Below, piece after piece: positions 19,910-29,082 of a stretch of 64,000 bases of DNA. Made by a program: the position numbers and the translations under genes. Within the stretch, counting starts at the first letter, position 1. Each line of letters starts with the position of its first letter. The notes below the pieces were generated by a model. That model was not told the origin of the DNA. It ran no database searches and saw only the letters and a program-made list of their open reading frames with translations. Source of the stretch: CAYZQH01 sp050300015 (GTDB lineage Bacteria; Pseudomonadota; Gammaproteobacteria; Pseudomonadales; Cellvibrionaceae); NCBI GenBank assembly GCA_050300015.1, contig JBNKWZ010000012.1, positions 7,729-71,728 on the forward strand, written 5' to 3'.

Positions 19910-20476
19910 ATGCTAACAGTCAACGAGAACTACCGCCTAAAAAAAATGGCTGAAAAAGTCAAGGATGCTCACTCGGTCTTAGATATTGGATTTTCAGACA
20001 AACCAAATCCATATTTGGCAAATGAATCCGTAATCGGAATAGACATCCAACACACAAACAAGCCTGAAAATTATTCGAGAATTTTTTTTGGTCTAATTGA
20101 AGATTACGTGAAACAGTCAGATAACAAAGTAGATGCTATTCTTGCCGGAGAAATTATTGAGCACCTGGAGAATCCACTGCACTTCCTTGGAGCTTGCCAC
20201 TCTGCGCTAAAACACGGAGGATCGCTTGTCATATCTACTCCAAACCCAAACTCATTTATTGAGAGAGTGCTGACACTAACGCTTTCAAGAAAGTTTTTTT
20301 ATACAGAAGATCATCTATATATATTTCCGCAAAGGTGGCTTATACGCTTGGTAGAATACTCGGGGTTCACAAATGTATCTCTAATATCAGGAGGGTTTCC
20401 ACTGCCATTTTTTGGAACAATTCCATTCCCTAGACCATGGTGCCATCAGACTATTTTGGTGGCTCAAAAAAAATGA
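19910..20476 (+). CDS. Class I SAM-dependent methyltransferase
   Basis: Small methyltransferase (188 residues) with motif I in VLDIGFSD (~residue 25), an acidic residue after strand 2 (IGIDIQ) and the post-I motif AGEIIEHLENP, a pattern common in methyltransferases of polysaccharide clusters. A sugar or lipid-linked glycan is the likely substrate; this is inferred from position only. The stop overlaps the next gene's start (ATGA), so both are probably translated together. Confidence 0.8.
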   Translation: MLTVNENYRLKKMAEKVKDAHSVLDIGFSDKPNPYLANESVIGIDIQHTNKPENYSRIFFGLIEDYVKQSDNKVDAILAGEIIEHLENPLHFLGACHSALKHGGSLVISTPNPNSFIERVLTLTLSRKFFYTEDHLYIFPQRWLIRLVEYSGFTNVSLISGGFPLPFFGTIPFPRPWCHQTILVAQKK

Positions 20477-21375
20477 GTTTATTGAAATCAATACTTTCTT
20501 TTTTTCTCTTTTCTATTTCTTTATACTATATTGCGATTTTTGTAAATACTGAGATATCAGCATTTTCTCTTCGAGAATTTCCTTTTTCTTGCAACACCAT
20601 AGCTTTTGTTACCCTAATTACGATGCTGGCACATTTTATTAATAGTGTCATGTGGTGGCGATTGGGTTTACGATCCAAGATAACTAGCGACTTCTTCGAA
20701 TCTTACAAAGCATTTTCAAACTCTCGCTTAGCTCGATACGCTCCTGGCAAGATTTTGGTGTTCGCCTCTCGTGCGATGGCTCATAACACTGCATCAAAAA
20801 TAACTATAGCCAGCGCAATGATAATCGAGTTTCTTGCATCCTTCACGCTTACGCTCTTGTTTGGATTGGTGGGGCTCTTGCTATATGACGACAAGCTATC
20901 TATTGACATAGTTCAACCGCTGACCCTGAAAGTCCTGTCATTTGTAGCCTTAGCCGCCCTCATTTCACTTATAGCGTTGAGAAACGTTTTCAAAAATACG
21001 ATGCAAATTTTTGAAGCTATTACGCTTAAAAATCTGTTTAGCTCCATATTACTTTTATTACCAGTCTACATATTGCACGGATCGGCTTTTTGGCTTCTAT
21101 TACAAACCAACACAACTCCAGACATAAGTGGCATCTTCTTAATCGTATCTATCTACTATATAGCTGCGCTGATCGGACAAACTGCCATTTTCATACCCGC
21201 TGGCCTAGGCGTTCGTGAAGCCACTTTACTTGCTCTTCTTTCCCATGCGATTGCAGTGGACAGCACAGTGCTAGGGTTTTCAATAATTACAATTCGGCTA
21301 ATATTGATTTTTTCAGAAATAGTTCACTCTTTAATCGCATCCATACTATTTACGCTCACTGCTAGCAAAAAGTGA
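20473..21375 (+). CDS. Lysylphosphatidylglycerol-synthase-like (UPF0104) membrane protein
   Basis: Polytopic membrane protein of ~300 residues (about eight hydrophobic segments) with hallmarks of the LPG_synthase_TM family: LARYAPGKI in the second third and IPAGLGVREA near the C-terminus. In glycan clusters such proteins are suspected lipid or lipid-sugar transporters; no soluble lysyltransferase domain is present. I chose the ATG at 20473 (ATGA overlap) over an in-frame start at 20437 inside the methyltransferase gene. The 3' end overlaps the convergent DUF354 gene by 30 bp. Confidence 0.75.
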   Translation: MSLLKSILSFFLFSISLYYIAIFVNTEISAFSLREFPFSCNTIAFVTLITMLAHFINSVMWWRLGLRSKITSDFFESYKAFSNSRLARYAPGKILVFASRAMAHNTASKITIASAMIIEFLASFTLTLLFGLVGLLLYDDKLSIDIVQPLTLKVLSFVALAALISLIALRNVFKNTMQIFEAITLKNLFSSILLLLPVYILHGSAFWLLLQTNTTPDISGIFLIVSIYYIAALIGQTAIFIPAGLGVREATLLALLSHAIAVDSTVLGFSIITIRLILIFSEIVHSLIASILFTLTASKK

Positions 21376-22401
21376 ATTAATAGTTTCTAGGAAAAGCGGC
21401 ACTGGGCTTTCCATATCCGCTCGAAGCATATCAGATCTATTTTGCATTTCCCCCGTCGTATTCAACTCTAATACTTCGCAGACTGACTGCATCGCACCAC
21501 TGAGATCATCGGGGGAATGATTGAATATCAGCCGGTAAGACTCTATAGATTGAAACGCTGTGAGATTACCTCCAAAATCACTAAGCCGGACCACTCCCGT
21601 ACCTAGAACGCTGGACTCTAGTGCCATGCTTAGACTATCTGTTACAAGGCAGCACGCGGACCTTAATGTGATATGAATGAATTGCACTGGTATTTTTAGC
21701 TTATAATCTTCAAGCTCTTTGGGTAGCGGCTTTTCACTAGAAATAACAATTCGATATTGCCCTTCATATTTTTTGAGCATATTTATAATGAACTGAGTTG
21801 AGATACCCCTTTTACCCACGTCATGATGCGCTGAAAGAGCTGATAGCCTTATCAATATATATTTTTTACCCAGAAGGTCTAATAGTTCAAGAGGTGCACT
21901 CTCAGAATTCGTCTGACCGCCGGTTTCGAGATACGCCAATTCATTCATCCCTTTAAACCGTAAAGCTTTGGTGTGATATTTTCCCATTCTTAAGTCTTGA
22001 GGACAAATTACATATTTTGCAAATGGGTAAGATGTTGCAGCAATCAAAGGAACAATGTCGATATCATCATCATTGAATGAAATTGAAGGAACGCCACACA
22101 AATAGGCTCCTATATTACCCGCACCATACTTTGTAATCCAGCAATCTACTTTGTATGACCGAGTGATCAATATTACTTTGAATATATTGGAAAATAATTC
22201 AAAAGCATTTCCAAATATACCACTTTTCGCTTTAGATATAACTCTATACTCAATCTTTAAGCTACTTGCAAGCTCTATCAGAATATCTTTATCTCTCAGC
22301 ACCCATAATACCTGGTATTCTTCGCTAAGCTTTTTGTATATTGAGTACATCAACCATAGCTGTGCCGGATGCGCAGGAAACAAGGCAATTTTAAATCTCA
22401 T
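21346..22401 (-). CDS. DUF354 family protein (glycosyltransferase-like)
   Basis: Resembles the DUF354 family, which has a GT-B-like fold related to UDP-GlcNAc 2-epimerases. The 351-residue product starts with FPAHPAQLWLM, has KYGAGNIGAYLCGVPSISFN mid-N-terminal, and a C-terminal region with TDSLSMALESSVLGTGVVR where epimerases bind the nucleotide. It overlaps wbpI by 4 bp, so it belongs to the minus-strand sugar operon and may act as the glycosyltransferase for the diacetamido-uronic sugar. Activity is inferred from context. Confidence 0.7.
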   Translation of the reverse strand: MRFKIALFPAHPAQLWLMYSIYKKLSEEYQVLWVLRDKDILIELASSLKIEYRVISKAKSGIFGNAFELFSNIFKVILITRSYKVDCWITKYGAGNIGAYLCGVPSISFNDDDIDIVPLIAATSYPFAKYVICPQDLRMGKYHTKALRFKGMNELAYLETGGQTNSESAPLELLDLLGKKYILIRLSALSAHHDVGKRGISTQFIINMLKKYEGQYRIVISSEKPLPKELEDYKLKIPVQFIHITLRSACCLVTDSLSMALESSVLGTGVVRLSDFGGNLTAFQSIESYRLIFNHSPDDLSGAMQSVCEVLELNTTGEMQNRSDMLRADMESPVPLFLETINSLFASSERK

Positions 22402-23504
22402 GTAAAATATTCTTCAATCTTATCCAGTATAATTTCTGACGGCATTGCCTCACCTAAATATTTAATAGGAGCGGGAATAGATTCTGCTGAGGTCATTGCA
22501 ATTAGCTCGGGTAAAGACAATTCATTTTCTCCAAAGAATAGTTTAAGCCTTCCCGAACTCAAAAGTTCAGTCCACTCGGTTCTATCTCTGAGCAAGACTA
22601 CTGATTTTTCTAAAAAGCAAGCCTCCTTTTGCAGGCCACCAGAATCTGTCACTATGGCAGAAGCATGCTTGATTAGACAAATCATTTCTATGAAACCTAC
22701 CGGCGTTATAACTTCGCAAGTTGATGAAATGTCCGAAAGCTTATTACACTGTCTCAATGCTTTTTCAGTTCGAGGATGCATTGGAAAGATAACTCGTGTA
22801 CTTCTCGCAACGCTACATATTTCTTCAGAAATCTTTTTTAATCTCTCCTGATTATCTGTGTTTTCTGAGCGATGAAAAGTCACTAGAACATAGGGGTCTT
22901 GAGCAAGTGAATGTGCACTTATGAAATCTGTGCATTTATGTGCGTAAGGTTCAAATATTCTAAGCGATTCCAGCATAATATCACCGGAAACAACTAAGTG
23001 TTCTGCGCCTATCCCTTCTTTTCTAAGCTGTTGTTTAGATTGCTCATTTGGACAAAAATGGAGGTCGGCTATTCTATCTGATATGACCCTATTGATTTCT
23101 TCAGGCATGGCTTTGTCGAAAGATCTCAAACCTGCCTCCACATGCGCGAGTGCAATATTAGATTTCACTGCAGCTATTGCTCCGGCTAGAGTCGAGTTTG
23201 TATCCCCATAAACTAGGACTAAATTATAATGATTCGCTTGAAGGACTCCGCCTATTCCTTCAATCATTTTCGCCATTTGAGCACACTGAGTGAAGGATCC
23301 AATGTTCAACTCATACTTAGGCTTAGGAATATCTAATTGTTCAAAAAAAATGTCAGACATAAATCCATCGTAATGTTGGCCAGTATGAAGCAGATGCTCT
23401 TCAATATTGTCTTTTCGGGCAATCCGGCTCGATAAACTAGCCGCTTTAATAAACTGCGGTCGAGCACCTAAAACTGTCAGGATTCTAACTCTTTTTCCAC
23501 TCAT
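22398..23504 (-). CDS. wbpI: UDP-GlcNAc3NAcA 2-epimerase, WbpI/WecB family
   Basis: Non-hydrolysing 2-epimerase, 368 residues. Visible motifs: GARPQFIKAA at the N-terminus, HTGQHYD, VYGDTNSTLAGA, HVEAGLRSFD, MPEEINR and TDSGGLQKEA. In this context it should convert UDP-2,3-diacetamido-glucuronate to the manno epimer, as WbpI does, rather than act on UDP-GlcNAc as WecB does; the adjacent wbpE, wbpD and wbpB homologues support this. The two subtypes are hard to separate without an alignment. Confidence 0.82.
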   Translation of the reverse strand: MSGKRVRILTVLGARPQFIKAASLSSRIARKDNIEEHLLHTGQHYDGFMSDIFFEQLDIPKPKYELNIGSFTQCAQMAKMIEGIGGVLQANHYNLVLVYGDTNSTLAGAIAAVKSNIALAHVEAGLRSFDKAMPEEINRVISDRIADLHFCPNEQSKQQLRKEGIGAEHLVVSGDIMLESLRIFEPYAHKCTDFISAHSLAQDPYVLVTFHRSENTDNQERLKKISEEICSVARSTRVIFPMHPRTEKALRQCNKLSDISSTCEVITPVGFIEMICLIKHASAIVTDSGGLQKEACFLEKSVVLLRDRTEWTELLSSGRLKLFFGENELSLPELIAMTSAESIPAPIKYLGEAMPSEIILDKIEEYFT

Positions 23505-23515
23505 TTGAACTCCAG

Positions 23516-24625
23516 CTAGGCTTTAAGCGCCTTAACAAGGTGATCTATAACATCTGACTGAGTACTTGGATCGATTTCTGGATAGAAAGGTAAGCTTAAA
23601 ACAGAAGCGCATACCGATTCTGTTATTGGGAGCGAGCATCCTTGCTCTCCCCATTGCCTATAGAGTGGGGTTGGATAATGGACAGCTGCTCCTACTCCTT
23701 TAACTTTGAAGTACTCCAGCACCTTCGATCTATCCTCTAGGCGAATTGTATATTGGGCGTACACTGAAGTATTCATTTGATCAATTGTGGGAGTTTGAAC
23801 ATGCTGTAATGTAGGCTCTTGACCTATTAGGCGATCATATTCATTTGCCGCCTTGCGCCGCAATTCGAGCTGACTTTCCAGATGTTTTAGTTTTTCCAAT
23901 AATACTGCGGCTTGTATGGTATCCAATCGAGAATTAACGCCAGTCATTTCATGTGAATATTTGACGGATTGTCCATGAGAACAAATTTTTCTAATCTTCG
24001 TTGCTAGCGTTTCATCACTCGTGAATATGGCGCCACCATCTCCGTAACAGCCAAGCGGCTTCGTGGGAAAGAAGCTGGTTACAGCCACATCGCCGAAAGA
24101 ACACGCTTTGTTTCCAAGTCTAGTTGATCCAAAACTCTGAGCAGCGTCTTCAACGACAGGGATACCATGAATTCTAGCGATGTCACAAATTTTTTCATAC
24201 TCTGCAGGCTGCCCGAATATATCTACTGCAACAATTGCCCTAGTTTTACTCGTAATCGCTTTGCTAAGTGAAACTACATCTATATTATATGTTTCAATAT
24301 TTATATCTGCGTAGACTGGTATCGCCCCCAGTAATCGAATAGCTTCTGCTGCTGCGATAAATGTAAATGCAGAAGTCACTACTTCATCTCCTTGAGAAAT
24401 CCCCAATGCCATTAAACTTACCAGAATCCCTGCAGTCCCATCAGAGCATGCTATACAATGCCTCACTCCCACATATGATGCCAACTGTTTTTCAAGCTCA
24501 GAAACTTCTTGTCCCTGTATAAACTCACCTCTAGCACAAATATTAGAAACCGAACGTTTTACAGCAGGTTGAATTTCTTCAATCAATTTACATTGGTCAA
24601 AAAATTTTATCTGATGTCTATTCAT
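23516..24625 (-). CDS. wbpE: UDP-3-keto-GlcNAcA aminotransferase, WbpE type
   Basis: PLP-dependent sugar aminotransferase of the DegT/DnrJ/EryC1/StrS family, 369 residues. It should convert UDP-3-keto-2-acetamido-glucuronate to the 3-amino sugar. The PLP lysine lies in FFPTKPLGCYGDGGA (about residue 189), preceded by VEDAAQSFGS. It overlaps the acetyltransferase gene by 8 bp and is 11 bp from wbpI, consistent with one operon. Confidence 0.85.
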   Translation of the reverse strand: MNRHQIKFFDQCKLIEEIQPAVKRSVSNICARGEFIQGQEVSELEKQLASYVGVRHCIACSDGTAGILVSLMALGISQGDEVVTSAFTFIAAAEAIRLLGAIPVYADINIETYNIDVVSLSKAITSKTRAIVAVDIFGQPAEYEKICDIARIHGIPVVEDAAQSFGSTRLGNKACSFGDVAVTSFFPTKPLGCYGDGGAIFTSDETLATKIRKICSHGQSVKYSHEMTGVNSRLDTIQAAVLLEKLKHLESQLELRRKAANEYDRLIGQEPTLQHVQTPTIDQMNTSVYAQYTIRLEDRSKVLEYFKVKGVGAAVHYPTPLYRQWGEQGCSLPITESVCASVLSLPFYPEIDPSTQSDVIDHLVKALKA

Positions 24626-25187
24626 CTAATCGACATTCTCCTCCCCTGATAAAATAGCGCTCTTTAGTGATGGGGCAATCACTGACTCCATATTCATTGA
24701 ACACCAATCGAACACCTGCTTTACTAACCCATCCAACCGTTTGAGCTGGTACACCTACTGAAAGTGCGAAATCGGGCACATCTTTGGTCACTACAGCCCC
24801 CGCTCCAATAAAAGCGTATTTACCTATAGTTACACCACATAATATTGTTGCATTTGCTCCTATTGAGGCTCCTTCTCGCACCGATGTCTCTTGGAAATTT
24901 TTTCGGCCATTGATAAAGGCTCTGGGTGCTATTACATTCGTAAACACTACCGACGGCCCACAAAATACATTATTCTCTAAACTGACACCCTCGAAAACTG
25001 AAACATTGTTTTGTATCTTAACTCCATTACCAACCTTACAAGCTGGGCCAACATATACATTCTGACCAACAACACAATTCTCACCAATACTTGCTCCTGT
25101 ACAAATATGCGAGAAGTGCCATAAAGTACACCCCTTTCCTATTTGGGCTCCTTCATCGACAATAGCTGACTCATGCTTATGAAACAT
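24618..25187 (-). CDS. wbpD: UDP-3-amino-GlcNAcA N-acetyltransferase, WbpD type
   Basis: Left-handed beta-helix acetyltransferase (189 residues) built of hexapeptide repeats from about residue 8 to 150, with the WbpD-like stretches CTLWHFSHICTGA and AFINGRKNF. It should acetylate the 3-amino group using acetyl-CoA. It sits directly between wbpB (no gap) and wbpE (8-bp overlap), the order expected for a substrate-channelled pathway. Confidence 0.87.
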   Translation of the reverse strand: MFHKHESAIVDEGAQIGKGCTLWHFSHICTGASIGENCVVGQNVYVGPACKVGNGVKIQNNVSVFEGVSLENNVFCGPSVVFTNVIAPRAFINGRKNFQETSVREGASIGANATILCGVTIGKYAFIGAGAVVTKDVPDFALSVGVPAQTVGWVSKAGVRLVFNEYGVSDCPITKERYFIRGGECRLDE

Positions 25188-26141
25188 TTACAATGCCTTT
25201 AATATTGGATGATATTCACCGATCAAACCTACAGGTGATTGGTTTCTAATTCTATGAATTAGCTCAATTGATGCCCTGGCATCCGACGGGCGAAACCCTG
25301 ACCCAGATAGAATATTTTCATAACTCGAAGTGTGTAAATCCTTGAAGCCATCTGAAAACTCAACAACTTCTTCATCGATTATTATTGAGCGAAACGGCTT
25401 AAAAGAAAGTTGATTTTCGTGAGGAAGGTACTTCTGATCCGTTGAAAGCAACCACCTAACATCAGCATTCTTAAGCTGTAAAAACCCGGCACATGTCTGC
25501 TCATTTGAGATGTTCACAACTGAACTTTCGCATTCACCAAATATCCAGCACAACATATCAAAAAAATGAATCCCAATATTGGTCGCGACGCCTCCAGATT
25601 TGCCTTCATTTCCCTTCCATGAATATTTGTACCACGCCCCTCTAGGTGTGACGTAACTTAAATCTATACTATATCGTTTACCTGACGCCGCTTCGCCAAT
25701 CGCATTTTTTATCTTTAAAATTGTGGGATGAAGCCTAAGTTGCAATATTGTGTTTACACTCTTTTGAAACTCCCTCTCCATGATCTCTAATCCATCTAAG
25801 TTCCAAGGATTTAATACTAATGGCTTTTCACAAATAACATCAGCTTTTGACCGCAGCGCAAATCTGCAATGCGAATCATGAAGGTAGTTTGGAGAGCAAA
25901 TACTGATGTAATCAACTTTGGTTTCCGCTGTACGACGTAATTTATCGACATGACGATCAAATCTTTCAAATTCAGTAAAAAATGCTGCTTTCGGGAAGTA
26001 ATGATCCAGCACCCCGACCGAATCACTCGGATCTAATCCCACAACAAGATTATTGCTAGTTGACTTAATCGCCTCAAGGTGTCTAGGCGCTACGTAACCA
26101 GCCACGCCGATAATCGCAAAATTCTTAGGTGCATCTTTCAT
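25188..26141 (-). CDS. wbpB: UDP-GlcNAcA 3-dehydrogenase, WbpB type
   Basis: Gfo/Idh/MocA-family NAD enzyme that oxidises C3 of UDP-2-acetamido-glucuronate. The 317-residue product shows the WbpB-like N-terminus FAIIGVAGYVAPRHLEAI, the SICSPNYLHDSH segment, the catalytic-region lysine in CEKPL, and GVATNIGIHFFDML. Similarity to Pseudomonas aeruginosa WbpB appears high along the whole chain. It is followed without gap by wbpD. Confidence 0.88.
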   Translation of the reverse strand: MKDAPKNFAIIGVAGYVAPRHLEAIKSTSNNLVVGLDPSDSVGVLDHYFPKAAFFTEFERFDRHVDKLRRTAETKVDYISICSPNYLHDSHCRFALRSKADVICEKPLVLNPWNLDGLEIMEREFQKSVNTILQLRLHPTILKIKNAIGEAASGKRYSIDLSYVTPRGAWYKYSWKGNEGKSGGVATNIGIHFFDMLCWIFGECESSVVNISNEQTCAGFLQLKNADVRWLLSTDQKYLPHENQLSFKPFRSIIIDEEVVEFSDGFKDLHTSSYENILSGSGFRPSDARASIELIHRIRNQSPVGLIGEYHPILKAL

Positions 26142-26197
26142 AGATAGTGCGCTCTACTCCGAATGATAGATTCAACTCCCAATTTCAAAAATAAATA

Positions 26198-27091
26198 CTA
26201 CTCTTTGAATATTAGAGAAGTTATTTGCTCTGAAATCAATCCCATTAAAAATACCAGTACAGAAGTACTTAACAACAATGCGCCCATATTTGTGAACCTA
26301 CCATTGCCAATATAAGTTCCCAAATAATAGACCAAACCAGATACAAAGAACCCCATACTCACTGGTAAAAATATTTTCAATGGAGAAAACAGCGTCCCTA
26401 TTTTAAATATAATTAGCAAAAATCTAATGCCATCCCGCCAAATATTCATATGACTCTTTGATCCACTGGTGCGACTTTGCACATCTATTGGCTGGTAATC
26501 AACTGAGTGGCCTGTTCTAAAAAAGCACATTGTTAATGTTGTAGGGTAGGAGAATTTATTCGGTAAGAGGCTAATAAACTCTAAGGCTTTTTCTCGATCA
26601 ACTACCCGGAACCCAGATGTTAAATCACAAATTTTATGGCCAACCATCCAGCTGGAAAAAAGATTATAGAATCGATTCGCGAGTGATCGATGGAGATTTG
26701 CTTGACCTCTTCCATCACGTGAGCCTACCACCATATCAAAGCCTTCTCTCAGCCTAGCTACCAAGGCTGCGATATCACTTGGTCTATGCTGACCGTCACC
26801 ATCCATGAATACCACAAAGTTTCTTGATGCCACTCTTAGTCCAGCTTTAATAGCTGCACCATTCCCCTTTGAATATGGGTGTACAATCGCTCGTAGATTC
26901 GTATGTGATGACAATATTTCTTGGGTATCGTCTATAGATCCATCATCTATGACTATAACTTCGGCCATCGGGTACAACATGTATATCTCGGGAATTAAGG
27001 CCTCCAAGCTTTTAGATTCGTTTTTCGCAGGAATGACAATCGATATATCACTGCCATTCTTATCACTTGATGCTTTGTCACTACTCCCCAC
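26198..27091 (-). CDS. Family 2 glycosyltransferase with C-terminal membrane segments
   Basis: Membrane-associated GT2 enzyme related to DPM1/ArnC-type polyprenyl-phosphate glycosyltransferases. The catalytic domain (~residues 15-225) shows VIPAKNESKS, DDGSIDDT, MDGDGQHRPSDI and the SGFRV segment; two hydrophobic segments follow at ~240-297. A likely task is loading a sugar onto undecaprenyl phosphate for the adjacent GT-C protein. I chose a GTG at 27091 because GGAGG lies 8 bases upstream; a GTG at 27106 is the alternative. The gene overlaps the end of the preceding membrane protein. Confidence 0.8.
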   Translation of the reverse strand: MGSSDKASSDKNGSDISIVIPAKNESKSLEALIPEIYMLYPMAEVIVIDDGSIDDTQEILSSHTNLRAIVHPYSKGNGAAIKAGLRVASRNFVVFMDGDGQHRPSDIAALVARLREGFDMVVGSRDGRGQANLHRSLANRFYNLFSSWMVGHKICDLTSGFRVVDREKALEFISLLPNKFSYPTTLTMCFFRTGHSVDYQPIDVQSRTSGSKSHMNIWRDGIRFLLIIFKIGTLFSPLKIFLPVSMGFFVSGLVYYLGTYIGNGRFTNMGALLLSTSVLVFLMGLISEQITSLIFKE

Positions 27092-29018
27092 TCTCAGGAC
27101 CTCCACCAGCTACCTCTTTCTTAATCATCATATAAACCTCAGAAGCTTGTTGGTATTCAAAGCTCGAATCACCGTCTACTTGCTTAGCCAAAGCCAGCCT
27201 CACTCTAAGGCTTTTTTCTGCAAGCGCTGGATAACCCAGTGTCGCGATGTAACCAGCTCGGCGAATGGCTAACGCCAGCGGAATTATTTTAGATAACGTC
27301 GACAACTCAAACTTCTCAGCCTCTTCATACTTATTTTCACTTAGCAATAGCCTTACTTGATATTCATCCATATAGAATGGACCTAGTTTATCTGTGTAGT
27401 ATTTGTTCTCCCGATAGGCGTCAAGCAATTGTATATACTGATCACTACTTATGGCGTTACAGCTTCCATTAATTATAGCTTTTAAAAGGTTCTCCAATGT
27501 AGTGTGAAGCGATCCGTCTGGTGGGTCAGAAGTAAGTTGACGCGATATTGCATCCCAATCGATTGCTGTATTCGACATATCTTCACACGAAGCCGCGATA
27601 TACTTTATTTTCATAGCTGAAGTATTTGAAATATCTGCTGCTTTTTTTAGATACTGTTTAGCTGCTTCAATATCGTAACCATTTAGCACGCTCTGTCTTG
27701 CAGCATTTTCTAGAGCTCTAGAGGAATGAGGATTGTTCTGCGCCCACACACCCGCTGCCTGAATAGGATTCCCCCATAAGTTTGTCCGCGCAAATAGAAA
27801 GCCAACTAGGACAACAGCATATCCTACCGCCGATATCATTTTAAGTTTAGTAGATGATATTTTCGAGATTCCCAATACTAAAAGACCAATAATGCCCAAG
27901 CTCGGCAAATAATTTCTATGCTCAAATTTCAACTCAAGCATTACAAAAGTGGATTCGAGATACAGTGAGCCATAAAACCACAATACACATAGAAAAATAA
28001 CTGGGAACTTTTTTCGAACCGCAAAAGCTAAGGCTATCGCTATGCAATGAAACCCTAAGCGGAAAAGCGTTGAAATGGGGTCAATGAGTGATTTTGAAAC
28101 CTGGTATCCATCATAGAAAACACCTGCGCCCTGGAATTTAGGCAGCACAGTCTCATAAATGTAACCTAGTAACACATGTTGCTGAGACAAAAAACGTTCT
28201 ATTGGAGTAAAATCTCTATGCGCACTTGGTGCAAGGGTTCCCAACAAGTCACTGAGATAAAACTCAATTAGAATCTTTATTGGGTATAAAAATACAATTA
28301 ACCCAGCTACACCAACCACTCCGAAAAGCCATTTATTAAGGACCACGTCATCTCGAATACTAGGATTAGTCAACTTTAGAAATCGATCAATGACTAGTAT
28401 TTGTAGCGGGACCACAATGATGGTTTCTTTACTGAGCAATCCCAATACACTGAACACGGATCCAGCCAAAACACATAGTAGTATTTTCTTAACGCTACCA
28501 GTTTGAATGTGTGCTCTCAGGCGCAAATAAGTTAGCAATATCAATAAAGTAAAGAATGACGAAAGCAATGTCATTCGCTGTACTGTATACAGTACCGTTG
28601 AAACGTGGTAGGGATGTACTACCCAAATAAAAGCAACAATGACTGCAACGAGCAAACTTTTACCATCATCAAAACCCGCTTGATTCAGTAATTCTTTAAG
28701 CACCCAGAAAATCAGTATTGCGTTTAACGCATGTATTGCAACATTTGTCGCTAAAAACCAATAGGCCTCAACGGGCCAACTTCTGCTATTGACTAGAAAC
28801 GTTAGCAGAGAAAAGGGGCGCCCCGTAGGCCCTGCCCTCCCCGAGAATACATAGTAGATCGCTTCATCAAAGGACCCAACACCACCCAGTGCAGCTAGTG
28901 GCTCTAACGTATGAAAATCATCTAAATAAAACGTACCTGTGAAGCCTGGATAATACATTAAGCAAACAAAGGCCGGTACGATAGCTATGAACGTATAAAT
29001 CAATCGTTTAGATAGCAT
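27081..29018 (-). CDS. GT-C-like membrane glycosyltransferase next to pilA
   Basis: Large (645-residue) membrane protein with ~10-11 hydrophobic segments in residues 1-430 and a soluble helical, TPR-like C-terminal part (~440-645). Its N-terminus has features of GT-C protein O-glycosyltransferases (TMTC-like): an acidic pair in FYLDDFHTL, GRPFSLLTFLVN, and an Asn/His-rich NVAIHALNA loop. It lies between a GT2 gene and the pilin gene, separated from pilA by a terminator. By analogy with TfpW/TfpO/PglL I infer it could glycosylate pilin, or polymerise or ligate a surface glycan. No family was identified with confidence. Confidence 0.55.
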   Translation of the reverse strand: MLSKRLIYTFIAIVPAFVCLMYYPGFTGTFYLDDFHTLEPLAALGGVGSFDEAIYYVFSGRAGPTGRPFSLLTFLVNSRSWPVEAYWFLATNVAIHALNAILIFWVLKELLNQAGFDDGKSLLVAVIVAFIWVVHPYHVSTVLYTVQRMTLLSSFFTLLILLTYLRLRAHIQTGSVKKILLCVLAGSVFSVLGLLSKETIIVVPLQILVIDRFLKLTNPSIRDDVVLNKWLFGVVGVAGLIVFLYPIKILIEFYLSDLLGTLAPSAHRDFTPIERFLSQQHVLLGYIYETVLPKFQGAGVFYDGYQVSKSLIDPISTLFRLGFHCIAIALAFAVRKKFPVIFLCVLWFYGSLYLESTFVMLELKFEHRNYLPSLGIIGLLVLGISKISSTKLKMISAVGYAVVLVGFLFARTNLWGNPIQAAGVWAQNNPHSSRALENAARQSVLNGYDIEAAKQYLKKAADISNTSAMKIKYIAASCEDMSNTAIDWDAISRQLTSDPPDGSLHTTLENLLKAIINGSCNAISSDQYIQLLDAYRENKYYTDKLGPFYMDEYQVRLLLSENKYEEAEKFELSTLSKIIPLALAIRRAGYIATLGYPALAEKSLRVRLALAKQVDGDSSFEYQQASEVYMMIKKEVAGGGPESGE

Positions 29019-29032
29019 CTAAAGCCCCAACG

Positions 29033-29060
29033 AAAAAAGCCGCCCTAGGGCGGCCTTTAA
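29033..29060 (-). terminator. Rho-independent terminator of pilA
   Basis: The perfect palindrome GCCGCCCTAGGGCGGC (29039-29054) is followed on the minus strand by six T residues. It lies directly after the pilA stop and before the GT-C gene, so it should separate abundant pilin mRNA from the sugar operon. Confidence 0.9.
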
Positions 29061-29082
29061 TTCAATCAAAAACACTCAATTA

